Notes: generated from the sequence alone by a model not told the origin. A stretch of 64,000 nt of DNA from Reinekea blandensis MED297 (GCF_000153185.1 NZ_CH724153.1:97016-161015), one strand, 5' to 3'. Counted from the first letter of the stretch, positions 48,347 through 57,897 are shown. Translations and numbers: made by a program.

Positions 48347-48796
48347 ATGAAACACCATTTTACGTTGACCTTTCGTGTGAATGCGCGCCAACGCGTTGAT
48401 GTCGGACAGGTGGCCAGGCAGATGTCCGGCAGTGATTTTCACATCGAGTCAGCACCGCTGAACGGCACTGAGTTCAGTGTGCACTTTGAACGAGAAGGTT
48501 CGAATGCCATGGAACTGCTTGAGTATGCTCGCGATCAGGTGACGTCAGCCGTCCCGGGGGCTGAACTGATTGAGATGGATATGACCGAAGAGCCGCCGAT
48601 GATGGGCGCGGTCGATGACATTACGAAACTGGTCATTCAGGCCTGCCAGGTGTTTGGCGACCCGGAACTGGCACATACCTGGTTAAGTCAACCTCAAAGC
48701 GAACTCGGGGGTAATGTCCCCAAAGTGATGATGATTGATGCCGAAGGGAGGACAGTGGTATCCCGGGTCTTGACCCGGCTTCAACAGCAGTCTTAG
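48347..48796 (+). CDS. Orphan MbcA/ParS/Xre-type antitoxin-like protein
   Basis: The C-terminal half (about residues 90-149) resembles the toxin-binding (DUF2384) domain of MbcA/ParS antitoxins: QVFGDPELAHTWLSQP, then ELGGNVPKVMM and a final helix. The N-terminal 80 residues do not look like the usual helix-turn-helix and instead suggest an alpha/beta domain. No RES-domain toxin gene is next to it. The assignment is from pattern only and needs structure-based support. Confidence 0.5.
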   Translation: MKHHFTLTFRVNARQRVDVGQVARQMSGSDFHIESAPLNGTEFSVHFEREGSNAMELLEYARDQVTSAVPGAELIEMDMTEEPPMMGAVDDITKLVIQACQVFGDPELAHTWLSQPQSELGGNVPKVMMIDAEGRTVVSRVLTRLQQQS

Positions 48797-48835
48797 TCTG
48801 TGGCCAGAAAACAACAATAAAAAGAAAGGCCAACA

Positions 48836-50059
48836 ATGATCATTCTGTACGCCATTCCGGTATTCATGCTGATGATTGCCGTGGAAGCCATTTCCGATCG
48901 TTTATCTAAACGTGGTTATTACCGGTTCAATGATGCTCTGGGCAGCCTGGCCACGGGCATGCTGAACCGAACCATGAACTTCTTGACGCTTTATGTGAAC
49001 TGGGCGGCGTACAGCGCGCTCTTTGGCTATTTCGGCTATTTTGAACTGCCCGTAAATGCCATTACCTGGCTTGCGGCCTTTGTGATTTACGACTTTTTCT
49101 ATTACTGGTCTCACCGGTTAGCTCATACCTATTCTCTGTTCTGGAACGCCCACGCCGTTCATCATCAAAGTGAAGAGTTCAATCTGACAACGGCTTTGCG
49201 ACAACCTTTCACCGGTGTTGTCCAGGGCTCTCTGGTCTACTTACCGATGACATTAATGGGTTTCAGTCCGGCTATGGTGGCGGTGGTCGGGTCGTTAAAC
49301 CTGATCTATCAGTTCTGGGTTCATACCCGGTTTGTTCCGAAGCTCGGGTACTTGGAGGCTGTTTTTGTCACGCCTTCGAATCATCGGGTCCATCACGGCA
49401 TGAATGATCGCTACATCGACCGGAATTTCGGCGGTGTCTTTATTCTATGGGATCGGTTATTCGGAACCTTTCAGGACGAGCTTGAGACTGATCCGGTGGT
49501 TTTCGGAGTTCGCAAACCCTTGAACAGCTTTAACCCTTTTTATGCCAATGTACAAATATATGCGCAGATGCTCAGAGATATCTGGGTTGGGAAAAGTGTC
49601 CATCTGGCATGGCAGGTACTGACCAGTCGTACCGGCCAGCGACCCGAAGCCATCGCACAAAAGGCTCCCATTGAACGATTAGATCTGGCCAGTTTCCAAC
49701 CCTTCAACCCGACCAGAGCACGAGGCAGTTTGCTGGTGGTCTGGTCTCAGTTGATCTTTTCGTTGATTTACACCGTCTGGTTTTTGTTGAGCATTGATCA
49801 GACGGGGTTTGTTTCTGCCTTGGCGCATTTTTTACCGTTGGGGCTGGCCCTGTTCAGTATGGGGATGCTTTTGGAGGGGCGTACACTGGGCTGGTGGCTC
49901 GAAGGGGTTCGCCTAGCCTACATCGGAGCGGCATTGACTGTGTTGCCGGTTAACTGGCCTGTCGCACCAGCTTCGATCTATCTCGCCGTCAGTATTCTCC
50001 TATTGCTTGGGGCGCTGGCGATGGCCATGCGACGTTTCAGGCCGGTTGTGAGTGATTAA
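48836..50059 (+). CDS. Fatty acid hydroxylase / sterol desaturase family membrane enzyme
   Basis: Integral-membrane di-iron oxygenase, 407 residues. Three histidine clusters are visible: HRLAH at about 98-102, HAVHHQSE near 110 and NHRVHHG near 185, within several membrane helices; a further four or five helices make up the C-terminal third. Family members hydroxylate or desaturate lipid chains. The start is preceded by AAAGAAAGG. An Mpo1-like gene follows 46 bases downstream. Confidence 0.88.
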   Translation: MIILYAIPVFMLMIAVEAISDRLSKRGYYRFNDALGSLATGMLNRTMNFLTLYVNWAAYSALFGYFGYFELPVNAITWLAAFVIYDFFYYWSHRLAHTYSLFWNAHAVHHQSEEFNLTTALRQPFTGVVQGSLVYLPMTLMGFSPAMVAVVGSLNLIYQFWVHTRFVPKLGYLEAVFVTPSNHRVHHGMNDRYIDRNFGGVFILWDRLFGTFQDELETDPVVFGVRKPLNSFNPFYANVQIYAQMLRDIWVGKSVHLAWQVLTSRTGQRPEAIAQKAPIERLDLASFQPFNPTRARGSLLVVWSQLIFSLIYTVWFLLSIDQTGFVSALAHFLPLGLALFSMGMLLEGRTLGWWLEGVRLAYIGAALTVLPVNWPVAPASIYLAVSILLLLGALAMAMRRFRPVVSD

Positions 50060-50105
50060 TTAGGTTCTTATTCGAATGACAACAATAAAAACAGGAGAGA
50101 GAAAG

Positions 50106-50564
50106 ATGGCGAAATCAATAGACCAATGGCTCGACGCGTATGGGGTCTCGCATCAGAATCGGACGAACAAACTGATTCACTGGATTTGCGTCCCCATTAT
50201 TACCTGGACGGTACTGGCGCTGCTGTGGGAAGTGTCTTTAGCACCGGGCAGCTGGATGAACCTGGCAATGGCTTTCATCCTTTTTGCGCTGGTTTTTTAC
50301 TTTCGCTTATCTGTACCGCTGATGCTGGGAATGGCCGCCTTTTCGGCGTCCTGTATTGGACTGATTCTCTGGCATGAGCAAGCCTTAGACATTGCTCTTT
50401 GGCAAACCGCCTTGGCCTTGTTTGTACTGGCCTGGATAGGGCAGTTTATCGGTCACCGCATTGAAGGAAAAAAGCCGAGCTTTTTTCAGGACCTCCAGTT
50501 TTTGCTGATCGGTCCGGCCTGGTTGCTCAGCTTTGTGTATCGTCGTTTGGGGTTACCGGTCTGA
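50106..50564 (+). CDS. Mpo1-like (DUF962) membrane protein
   Basis: The 152-residue protein resembles the Mpo1/DUF962 family: N-terminal IDQWLDAYGVSHQNRTNKLIHWICVPIITWT (described over about residues 4-34), four membrane helices and the C-terminal GHRIEGKKPSFFQDLQFLLIGP. Yeast Mpo1 is an iron-dependent dioxygenase that removes one carbon from 2-hydroxy fatty acids; conserved histidines are present here. The ATG at 50106 follows AGGAGAG. Being next to a fatty acid hydroxylase gene suggests a shared lipid pathway. Its end overlaps trmJ by 12 bases. Confidence 0.82.
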   Translation: MAKSIDQWLDAYGVSHQNRTNKLIHWICVPIITWTVLALLWEVSLAPGSWMNLAMAFILFALVFYFRLSVPLMLGMAAFSASCIGLILWHEQALDIALWQTALALFVLAWIGQFIGHRIEGKKPSFFQDLQFLLIGPAWLLSFVYRRLGLPV

Positions 50565-51272
50565 GGTGTGCTGGTCGATTGAGCTTAGAAAACCACGCAA
50601 AATACTGAGTTCTTTACGAGTTGGTCGAGCGCGTCGGAACAGCGCCCGTAAGTGGTCCATAACCTGACCTGGATGGGCCGGATTGAGAAAGCCGGTCGCT
50701 TCGGATGTTTTTGCGAGATGCTGATAAAACTGTTCGAGTTCTCGTTGACGAGGGTACGGTTCCACGTCACTTTCTGGTGGCGTTTCCGACGATGCCACTT
50801 TAAATACTTCCCAGGCGACCAATTGCACGGCCTGGCTGAGATTGAGTACCGGGTATTCCGGGTTGGTGGCGATGTTTAACTGAAAGTGGCATTGCTGAAT
50901 CTCTTCATTCGACAAGCCCATTCGTTCGCGTCCAAAGACGATGGCGACGGTTCCCTGGTCGCTTTCACGGCAGGCTTTTTCGGCGCAAGCTTCAGCCGTT
51001 AAGGCGGGCAAGCGAATAGAGCGGTCACGCGCAGAAGTACCGATCACCAGATTGCAATCGGCAATGGCCTCTTCCAAAGTGGCGACAACGTTTGCCTGTT
51101 CCAGCAGGTCGACGGCCTGCCCGGCACGACTGGTTGCCTCATCGCTGGGAAAATCCACAGGATCGACAAGGACCAGATTCGACAACCCCATGTTTTTCAT
51201 GGCTCGGGCTGTTGCGCCGATGTTTCCGGCATGCCAGGTACGGATTAATACGATTCGGATATTGGACAGCAT
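50553..51272 (-). CDS. trmJ: tRNA (cytidine/uridine-2'-O-)-methyltransferase TrmJ
   Basis: SPOUT-fold enzyme methylating the ribose of tRNA position 32. The 239-residue protein has IRIVLIRTWHAGNIGATARAM at the start, VFGRERMGLSNEE, and the knot motif LNLSQAVQLVAWEVF. It is monocistronic here; the usual neighbour iscR is not present. Confidence 0.93.
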   Translation of the reverse strand: MLSNIRIVLIRTWHAGNIGATARAMKNMGLSNLVLVDPVDFPSDEATSRAGQAVDLLEQANVVATLEEAIADCNLVIGTSARDRSIRLPALTAEACAEKACRESDQGTVAIVFGRERMGLSNEEIQQCHFQLNIATNPEYPVLNLSQAVQLVAWEVFKVASSETPPESDVEPYPRQRELEQFYQHLAKTSEATGFLNPAHPGQVMDHLRALFRRARPTRKELSILRGFLSSIDQHTSDR

Positions 51273-51397
51273 GTGGACTCTCTGAAAGTTCGATCGGCCA
51301 GTGTAATGGGCTCAAAGAAAATTTTCACCAACAGGTTTTGGACAGAAACGGGTCAAACGCGCAGAGGTTTCGGGCGGTTCAACGTTGGGATGGGCGT

Positions 51398-51428
51398 AAA
51401 AAAAGGCCGGTACGTCAGTAACCGGCCT
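51398..51428 (-). terminator. Terminator of the Yip1-domain gene
   Basis: Stem AGGCCGGT / ACCGGCCT (51404-51411, 51421-51428) followed on the minus strand by seven Ts, 16 bases after the stop. Confidence 0.85.
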
Positions 51429-51443
51429 CCAGAATCAGTCAAA

Positions 51444-52052
51444 CTAAACAGGAATATAAACGGGCCCGACACCAACCGCCCAGACAATGACGGTAATGGC
51501 TAACAGACCGACGAACATGACCAAGCCGACCGTCACGATCGCGCTGGCAAAAATAAAGCCCTTATCTTTTGGGATGCTCATCAGAATGGGGACGCCTTCG
51601 TACAGTAAGTATACCGAGTAAGCGACGGCAATCAGACCAATGATCATATCCAGCCATAACACAGGGTAGAGTGCGATGATGCCGCAGATAAAAAGTGGTG
51701 CCGTGGTATAGGTTGCCAGCGCAACGCCACGCGGTGTGTGATCATCTTCCTGATAGGTTGCCGACAAGAAGTCGATAAATTTGCCGAGTATCACAACACC
51801 GGTAATCATTGCCCCGTAAAACAGCAGGCAGAGCATCAGTGCGCTCTCGGACGTCAGCCGATGCACGGTATCATCGGAGCCGATCGACCAACCCACCTGA
51901 GTTGCGCCGATATAGGCGCAGACGGCCGGAATGGCAGCAAGAATAAGTGCGTGTGTGAGGTAGTGACGCCCAATGGTATTAGGTTCAGAACGGATGGTTT
52001 CCCACTCATCATCGGGGTGGGTGAAGATGCCCCAGACATGGTCCAAAATCAT
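51444..52052 (-). CDS. Yip1-domain membrane protein
   Basis: The 202-residue protein has five predicted membrane helices and an N-terminal FTHPDDEWETIR motif, typical of bacterial Yip1-domain (PF04893-type) proteins. Role unknown; some relatives affect membrane proteins. Start preceded by GGGAGAG. Monocistronic with its own terminator. Confidence 0.85.
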   Translation of the reverse strand: MILDHVWGIFTHPDDEWETIRSEPNTIGRHYLTHALILAAIPAVCAYIGATQVGWSIGSDDTVHRLTSESALMLCLLFYGAMITGVVILGKFIDFLSATYQEDDHTPRGVALATYTTAPLFICGIIALYPVLWLDMIIGLIAVAYSVYLLYEGVPILMSIPKDKGFIFASAIVTVGLVMFVGLLAITVIVWAVGVGPVYIPV

Positions 52053-52132
52053 AAATTACTCTCCCGTTATTGTTATTGTTTGCCATCCTCAGTCTGACGC
52101 TGAGGACTGAGATCAGTATAGTCAGGCTGTTC

Positions 52133-52165
52133 AAAAAATGACAACTCGGGCCGTTAAGGCCCGAG
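52133..52165 (-). terminator. Terminator-like hairpin after the CorB-type gene
   Basis: Perfect eight-base stem CTCGGGCC / GGCCCGAG (52145-52152, 52158-52165) with a five-base loop, followed on the minus strand after a few bases by six Ts. Confidence 0.7.
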
Positions 52166-52201
52166 GTGCGATATGGACAAGGGAGGTTTGATCGGTACTG
52201 A

Positions 52202-53497
52202 TCAGTTTGGCTGGTCGGGCTCTGCAACCGGTTCTTCCAGATTGCGAATACGCGTGGCCGTGACGGCGTTGTCTTTTATCTGCAGAATTTCGATCAGGTA
52301 CTGACCGATTTTCAGGCTGAGGTTAGCGTCAGGAATGTCTTCAACGTGTTCCAGAATCAGACCATTCAACGTTTTCGGACCGTCGGTGGGCAAAGACCAA
52401 TCCAGCGATCGGTTGATATCACGGATGGTCGCGGAACCGTCGATAACAAAGGTGCCGTCTCGTTGTGGGTGAATTTCCTTGGTACTGTTGGTCAGGTCTG
52501 TCGTAAATTCCCCAACGATCTCTTCCAGCAGGTCTTCCAGTGTCACCAGTCCCTGAATGTCACCGTACTCATCTACGACGAACGCCATGCGCAGCTGCTG
52601 CGACTGAAAGTTAATCAGCTGGGTGTGTAACGGCGTACCTTCGGGGACGAAATACGGGTCTTTTGCCGCTTTGGTCAGCATCACTTTGGAGGGGTTGTCT
52701 GAGTAGAGGAACTCAGCGGCATCACGGATGTGCAGGATGCCGATGACTTTGTCCAGCTCGCCTTTAAACAATGGGAAACGCGTGTATTCAGTGCTGCGAA
52801 TGGCTTCAGCGAGGCTGTCCAGATCGTTTTCAAGGTCAATCCCCACCACTTCGTTTCGGGGCACCATAATGTCGTCAACCGTAACATTATCGAGTTCAAG
52901 AATACCCAGCAGCATGGACTGGCGTTGTTCCGGCAAAGTACTGGCGGATTCATTCACAATGGTTTTCAGCTCTTCCGACGACAGCGCTTCGTCCGGGCTG
53001 TGCCGGGTTCCCACTCGCAATAACCAGAAGATGGCTTTGACAAACGCATTCACCAGCCAAACGGCCGGTGCGAATGCGGTCGACAAGACCCGAAGCACAT
53101 AGGACGCCGGGAAGGAAATCTGTTCGGGATGACGCTGAGCCAGGGTTTTCGGGGTGACCTCAGCAAAAATCAGCAGTACCAGTGTCAGTAAAAAGGTCGA
53201 CAGCGTGACGGCCAGCTCTTCATTGTCCGGCAGCAGCCGCTGGGCGATCAGCGTGGCAATGGTGGCCGCCGCAATGTTGACCAGGTTGTTACCAATGAGA
53301 ATAACGCTGAACAGTCGCTCTGGTGTTTCCAGAAGACGCAGTGCCAAGCGAGCGGAACGGTGTCCCTCATTGGCCAGATGTTTTAGACGATAACGATTCA
53401 GTGACAGAATGCCGGTTTCAGAACTGGAGAAAAACGCTGAAAACAGCAGTAGGAGACCTAACACGGCAAAGAGCAGGCCTACAGGAATATCGTTCAA
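52202..53497 (-). CDS. corB: CNNM/CorB-type transporter-associated protein
   Basis: Membrane protein of the HlyC/CorC (CNNM) family linked to magnesium export, 431 residues. It has an N-terminal CNNM domain with membrane helices (FSAFFSSSETGILSLNRYR, EVTPKTLAQRHPE), a CBS pair at about 205-335 and a C-terminal CorC_HlyC domain. It matches E. coli YfjD (CorB) in arrangement. The location beside ypjD and ffh is the same as in E. coli. Confidence 0.9.
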   Translation of the reverse strand: MNDIPVGLLFAVLGLLLLFSAFFSSSETGILSLNRYRLKHLANEGHRSARLALRLLETPERLFSVILIGNNLVNIAAATIATLIAQRLLPDNEELAVTLSTFLLTLVLLIFAEVTPKTLAQRHPEQISFPASYVLRVLSTAFAPAVWLVNAFVKAIFWLLRVGTRHSPDEALSSEELKTIVNESASTLPEQRQSMLLGILELDNVTVDDIMVPRNEVVGIDLENDLDSLAEAIRSTEYTRFPLFKGELDKVIGILHIRDAAEFLYSDNPSKVMLTKAAKDPYFVPEGTPLHTQLINFQSQQLRMAFVVDEYGDIQGLVTLEDLLEEIVGEFTTDLTNSTKEIHPQRDGTFVIDGSATIRDINRSLDWSLPTDGPKTLNGLILEHVEDIPDANLSLKIGQYLIEILQIKDNAVTATRIRNLEEPVAEPDQPN

Positions 53498-53625
53498 AAG
53501 GAGGTAGCCTCAATGATGAAATCAGGCGATTTTGTATCGATATGTCAGGTCAGTGTCAAGCATTGCCCTGAAAAACCGCCATTGTTATGACTTTGTGACT
53601 AGGTTGGCACTCTGTGAGGACAGAA

Positions 53626-54417
53626 TCAGGAGGGAATCAGCAGGTATTCAAGAACAAATTTAGAACCCACAAACGCCACCATCAGAAACCCTGCGCCCAG
53701 ATAAATCATCCGACTGGCCCGGGCACCGCGCCAGCCAAGATAGAAGTGACCGAAAATCAGTGTGGCAAAGAAGCCCCAGCCGATCAGGGTCAGAATGGTT
53801 TTATGGCTGATCTGCTGAGCCAGCATGTTTTCCACATAAAGGCCACCGGTGATGATGGCGGCCGTCAGCAAAACGAAACCAATGATCAACCATTCAAACA
53901 TCAGGCGCTCCATCGATTGCAGCGGCGGCAAAATATTCATAATACGACTGTTGAGCTGATGTTTGTGTAGATGGTGAGCCTGAACGTTGACCAGTACCGC
54001 CTGAATCGTTGTGATCAGGATGACGCTGTAGGCCAGTAACGATACGAATATGTGAATCAACATGCCGGCAGAATAGGCCTTGGCCGTGACTGGCTGCGGT
54101 GCCAACAGGGCGATAAGCAGGAGCAGGGCGCCTGCGGGCATAAAGAAGGTGAACAGGTTATGCAAAGGTTTAGACAATGCGGACAACACGATGACGGTGA
54201 TCGTCATCCAGACGCAGATGGAAATGGAGTTCAGCAAGGACATGCGTAACTGATCGTTCAGAAGCAGGTCGGATGTCAGCGCGATGGTGTGAGCCAATAC
54301 TCCGATACAAGCAGAGCCATAAACCAGCCAGAGATTCAGCTTGCGTCCGCGCATCAGGGTAATGATCGCCGACAAGCCGCTGGTAAAATACGTAAAAACT
54401 GCAATCCACAAAAGCAT
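53626..54417 (-). CDS. ypjD: YpjD-type cytochrome c assembly-like membrane protein
   Basis: Membrane protein of 263 residues with about eight helices and the conserved RLMFEWLIIGFVLLTAAIITG and GWRGARA of the CcsA/HemX-like family. Placed between ffh and corB as in E. coli. Its role in cytochrome or haem handling is not proven. Divergent from ffh across 168 bases. Confidence 0.9.
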   Translation of the reverse strand: MLLWIAVFTYFTSGLSAIITLMRGRKLNLWLVYGSACIGVLAHTIALTSDLLLNDQLRMSLLNSISICVWMTITVIVLSALSKPLHNLFTFFMPAGALLLLIALLAPQPVTAKAYSAGMLIHIFVSLLAYSVILITTIQAVLVNVQAHHLHKHQLNSRIMNILPPLQSMERLMFEWLIIGFVLLTAAIITGGLYVENMLAQQISHKTILTLIGWGFFATLIFGHFYLGWRGARASRMIYLGAGFLMVAFVGSKFVLEYLLIPS

Positions 54418-54585
54418 AAGGCGTCCGTTAGCCGTTGGTGTACCGAGTGTTCAAAGTTACAACCTGTATCCAGGAAGTCGGCGGAGTCTATCATAAATGA
54501 TAATTACTATCACTTGCACAGGTATTAGCCAATGCCGATCACGCACTGATATACTTGCCCGATAAAATAGTCGTGTGAATCAAGA

Positions 54586-56007
54586 ATGTTTAACAGTTTA
54601 TCAGAACGTCTGGGTCAGACATTAAAACAAATTACCGGTCAGGCCAAACTGACCGAGGACAATATCAAGAGTTCACTGCGGGAAGTGCGGATGGCACTGC
54701 TCGAGGCGGACGTGGCATTGCCGGTCGTTAAAGCCTTTATCGATGCGGTGAAAACGCGAGCCGTTGGTCAGGAAGTTTCCCAAGCGCTGAACCCTGGGCA
54801 ACAGTTCCTGAAGATTGTTCAGAGTGAGCTGGTCCATGTGATGGGCGAGCAGAATGAAGCTCTCGATCTGAAAACTCAGCCTCCGGCCGTGATTTTGATG
54901 GCTGGTCTTCAAGGGGCGGGTAAAACCACGACAACAGCCAAGCTGTCGCGCTTTCTTAGTGAGCGGGAAAAGAAAAAGGTCATGGTGGTGTCGGCAGACG
55001 TTTACCGTCCCGCCGCGATTAAACAGTTGGAGACGTTAGCCGGTGAAGTCGGAGCGCTGTTTCATCCCTCGGATGTTGCTCAAAAACCCGAAGCTATTGT
55101 TAAAGGTGCCATCGATGCGGCACGCAAGCAGGCCGTCGATGTACTGATTGTCGATACTGCCGGTCGTTTGGCTGTTGATGAAGCCATGATGGCGGAAATT
55201 CAGACGCTGCATAAAGCGGTGAATCCGATTGAGACGCTGTTTGTTGTTGATGCAATGACCGGTCAGGACGCGGCAAACACCGCGAAAGCGTTCAGTGACG
55301 CCTTGCCGCTCACTGGGGTGGTCTTATCGAAAGCCGACGGTGATTCCCGCGGCGGTGCGGCCTTGTCCGTTCGTCACATCACCGGTAAGCCCATCAAGTT
55401 TATGGGTATGGGTGAAAAGGTTGATGCGCTTGAGCCGTTCTACCCGGATCGAATTGCTTCCCGGATTCTCGACATGGGCGATGTACTGTCGCTGATCGAG
55501 GAAGTCGAACGTAAGGTTGATAAGCAAAAAGCTGAAAAGCTGGCGTCGAAACTTAAAAAGGGTAAGGGCTTTGACCTTGAGGATTTCAGAGAGCAGCTTG
55601 CTCAGATGAACAACATGGGTGGTCTGAGCGGCATGATGGATAAGCTGCCGGGCATGGGCCAACTGGGGCAGGCCGCCGCACAGATGCAGGGTGCGGAGAA
55701 GCAGTTTTCTCAGATGGGTGCCATCATTGACTCCATGACACCGCTGGAGCGCCGCTTCCCGGATAAAATCAATGGCTCTCGGAAACGCCGCATCGCCATG
55801 GGCTCGGGAACTCAGATTCAAGATGTGAACCGTTTGCTGAAGCAACACAAGCAGATGGCGAAAATGATGAAGAAGGTCGGTAAGAAGGGTGGCATGCAGA
55901 AAATGATGCGTGGCATGGGCGGCATGATGGGTGGCCCTGGCGGTGGAATGCCACCGGGTGGCGGTCTTCCTCCGGGCATGGGTGGAGGCGGGAAGTTCCC
56001 GTTTTAA
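54586..56007 (+). CDS. ffh: Signal recognition particle protein
   Basis: SRP GTPase, 473 residues: the N helix bundle, G domain with GLQGAGKTTTTAKLS, DTAGRLA and the TKADG equivalent SKADGDSRGG, and a methionine-rich M domain (MNNMGGLSGMMDKLPGMGQ). The C-terminal tail after about 430 is glycine and methionine rich (GGMMGGPGGGMPPGGG), as in other proteobacteria. Binds signal sequences and 4.5S RNA. Confidence 0.97.
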   Translation: MFNSLSERLGQTLKQITGQAKLTEDNIKSSLREVRMALLEADVALPVVKAFIDAVKTRAVGQEVSQALNPGQQFLKIVQSELVHVMGEQNEALDLKTQPPAVILMAGLQGAGKTTTTAKLSRFLSEREKKKVMVVSADVYRPAAIKQLETLAGEVGALFHPSDVAQKPEAIVKGAIDAARKQAVDVLIVDTAGRLAVDEAMMAEIQTLHKAVNPIETLFVVDAMTGQDAANTAKAFSDALPLTGVVLSKADGDSRGGAALSVRHITGKPIKFMGMGEKVDALEPFYPDRIASRILDMGDVLSLIEEVERKVDKQKAEKLASKLKKGKGFDLEDFREQLAQMNNMGGLSGMMDKLPGMGQLGQAAAQMQGAEKQFSQMGAIIDSMTPLERRFPDKINGSRKRRIAMGSGTQIQDVNRLLKQHKQMAKMMKKVGKKGGMQKMMRGMGGMMGGPGGGMPPGGGLPPGMGGGGKFPF

Positions 56008-56033
56008 TCAAGCCACTAACTGTTAAAACCGGT

Positions 56034-56059
56034 AGAAAAGGCGCGTAGGCGCCTTTTCT
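56034..56059 (+). terminator. Intrinsic terminator after ffh
   Basis: Eleven-base stem AGAAAAGGCGC / GCGCCTTTTCT, loop GTAG, followed by CGTTTTC. Confidence 0.85.
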
Positions 56060-56150
56060 CGTTTTCGGAGTCGTTGTTCCAGGGCCCCGAGCAGGGCGTG
56101 CCTGAGCTGAGCAGTTTAGTCGTAGTACCGCAGCTTAGGTGAATGAAGGC

Positions 56151-56178
56151 TTGCAACTGGCCGCCAGATCACTATAAT
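56151..56178 (+). promoter_or_regulatory. Sigma-70 promoter of the rpsP operon
   Basis: TTGCAA (56151-56156) and a perfect TATAAT (56173-56178) are 16 bases apart. The start near 56185 gives a leader of roughly 115 bases before rpsP. Confidence 0.75.
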
Positions 56179-56194
56179 TTCGCGGCCTTAATTT

Positions 56195-56260
56195 CTGGGG
56201 TAACCCAGGTAATTCAAACGTTGGTTTTGTCTGAAGCTAACCACTTCAGCATTCCAAAAC
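56195..56260 (+). promoter_or_regulatory. Structured leader of the rpsP-rimM-trmD-rplS operon
   Basis: First hairpin CTGGG-GTAA-CCCAG (56195-56208) has a GNRA-type loop. The second combines GTTTTG / CAAAAC (56224-56229, 56255-56260) outside and CTGAAG / CTTCAG (56231-56249) inside. It may be a ribosomal-protein control element; this is inference from position and fold. Confidence 0.45.
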
Positions 56261-56299
56261 GGCAGGTGATTTTAAAGCTTGCCCATACAGGAGAACGCG

Positions 56300-56551
56300 A
56301 TGGTAGTCATTCGACTCTCACGTGGCGGTTCTAAGAAACGCCCGTTTTATCATCTCACCGTAGCTGACAGCCGAAATGCCCGTGACGGACGTTTCATTGA
56401 GCGTGTTGGTTTCTTTAACCCAATTGCACGTGGTCAGGAAGAACGCTTGCGCGTTAGCCTGGATCGCGTTGACTATTGGGTAAGCAAGGGTGCACAGACT
56501 TCTGATCGTGTCGCCCAATTGCTTAAAGAGTACAAGAAAGCCCAGGCCTGA
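56300..56551 (+). CDS. rpsP: 30S ribosomal protein S16
   Basis: 83 residues, a full S16: [19 protein letters not shown] at the start and [15 protein letters not shown] in the middle. The start at 56300 follows AGGAGAACGCG; the upstream ATG would add seven residues not found in the family. First gene of the rpsP-rimM-trmD-rplS operon. Confidence 0.97.
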   Translation: MVVIRLSRGGSKKRPFYHLTVADSRNARDGRFIERVGFFNPIARGQEERLRVSLDRVDYWVSKGAQTSDRVAQLLKEYKKAQA

Positions 56552-56576
56552 TTGATTTGAGAGGCATGGGAGCGCG

Positions 56577-57110
56577 ATGACCCCTTTGAAGCCAGAAGAC
56601 TATGTGGTCCTGGGGAATATCTCCTCAGTGTACGGCATTAAGGGCTGGGTGAAGGTTTATTCCTACACCGAGCCAATGGATCGGATTCTCGAGTACGGGA
56701 GCTGGACTCTTCGGAAAGGTCAGGATCTGATTCTGGTTGAAGTCGACAAAGGGCGAAGTCATGGCAAGGGGATGGTTGCACACCTGAAAGGCGTGGATGA
56801 CCGAGAAGTCGCAAAGCAGTATTCAGGTTATGAAATCTGTGTGCCGCAGGACCGACTCCCTGAGCTGCCGGAAGGGGATTACTACTGGTATGAACTGGAA
56901 GGCTTGGCCGTAGTGACGACGAAAGACGTCCGACTCGGCGTTGTGGATTATTTGATGAGTGCGGGATCCAGCAATGATGTGCTGGTCGTGAAGGGAGATC
57001 AGCACTGCGCTGATCGACGTGAACGTTTAATTCCGTACGTCGACCAATTTGTACTGGATGTCAGCCTGGAAGCAGGTCGGATACTGGTAGATTGGGATCC
57101 GGAGTTTTGA
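56577..57110 (+). CDS. rimM: Ribosome maturation factor RimM
   Basis: 16S processing factor binding S19, 177 residues, with the N-terminal [18 protein letters not shown] and the PRC-barrel part ([11 protein letters not shown] to [12 protein letters not shown]). Follows rpsP after 25 bases. Confidence 0.95.
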   Translation: MTPLKPEDYVVLGNISSVYGIKGWVKVYSYTEPMDRILEYGSWTLRKGQDLILVEVDKGRSHGKGMVAHLKGVDDREVAKQYSGYEICVPQDRLPELPEGDYYWYELEGLAVVTTKDVRLGVVDYLMSAGSSNDVLVVKGDQHCADRRERLIPYVDQFVLDVSLEAGRILVDWDPEF

Positions 57111-57883
57111 GCGAAAAAGAATCGCAAACACCGGCATTGCAGTTTGGGCTGGTGACGTTGTTTCCGGAAATGTTTAATGCGTTTACGGACTATGGCGTCA
57201 GCGGGCGAGCGGTAAAAAACGGGCTGATTTCAGTGGATTGCTGGAACCCCCGGGACTTTACCCACGATCGTCACCGAACTGTGGATGATCGTCCTTTCGG
57301 GGGCGGACCGGGCATGCTGATGAAAGTGCAACCCTTGCGGGATGCCATTCATGCGGCGAAAGCCGCCAGTGAACGACCTTCGAAGGTGATTTATATGTCA
57401 CCCCAGGGGCGAAAACTGGATCAGCAGGGTGCCGGTGAGCTGGTGCGTAACGAACGGCTGATTTTTGTCTGCGGGCGTTACGAAGGGATCGACGAACGTT
57501 TGATCGAAACAGAAATTGATGAAGAGTGGTCGCTGGGTGACTTTGTGCTCAGCGGCGGCGAGATGGCCGCGATGACCTTTATGGACACGCTCTGTCGGCT
57601 GATCCCGGGTGTACTTGGGCATGAGCAGTCATCGGTTGAGGATTCTTTTTACGACGGGCTTTTGGATTGTCCGCATTACACGCGCCCCGAGGTCCTTGAG
57701 GATTTAACGGTTCCGGAGGTTCTGCTGAGCGGTCATCACGATAACATTCGTCGATGGCGGGCAAAGCAGGCACTGGGCCGGACTTGGTTAAGGCGACCTG
57801 ACTTACTGGAAGGTCGTGTGCTTTCGAAAGAACAGCGTACTCTTTTGGATGAATTTAAAAGTGAGTTAAACTCACGCGACTGA
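57107..57883 (+). CDS. trmD: tRNA (guanine-37-N1)-methyltransferase
   Basis: SPOUT enzyme methylating G37, 258 residues from the TTG at 57107, which overlaps the rimM TGA (TTGA). A TTG at 57092 is an alternative start. Motifs [35 protein letters not shown] and [13 protein letters not shown] are all present. Confidence 0.95.
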   Translation: MSEKESQTPALQFGLVTLFPEMFNAFTDYGVSGRAVKNGLISVDCWNPRDFTHDRHRTVDDRPFGGGPGMLMKVQPLRDAIHAAKAASERPSKVIYMSPQGRKLDQQGAGELVRNERLIFVCGRYEGIDERLIETEIDEEWSLGDFVLSGGEMAAMTFMDTLCRLIPGVLGHEQSSVEDSFYDGLLDCPHYTRPEVLEDLTVPEVLLSGHHDNIRRWRAKQALGRTWLRRPDLLEGRVLSKEQRTLLDEFKSELNSRD

Positions 57884-57897
57884 TCAGGAGCTGAATC

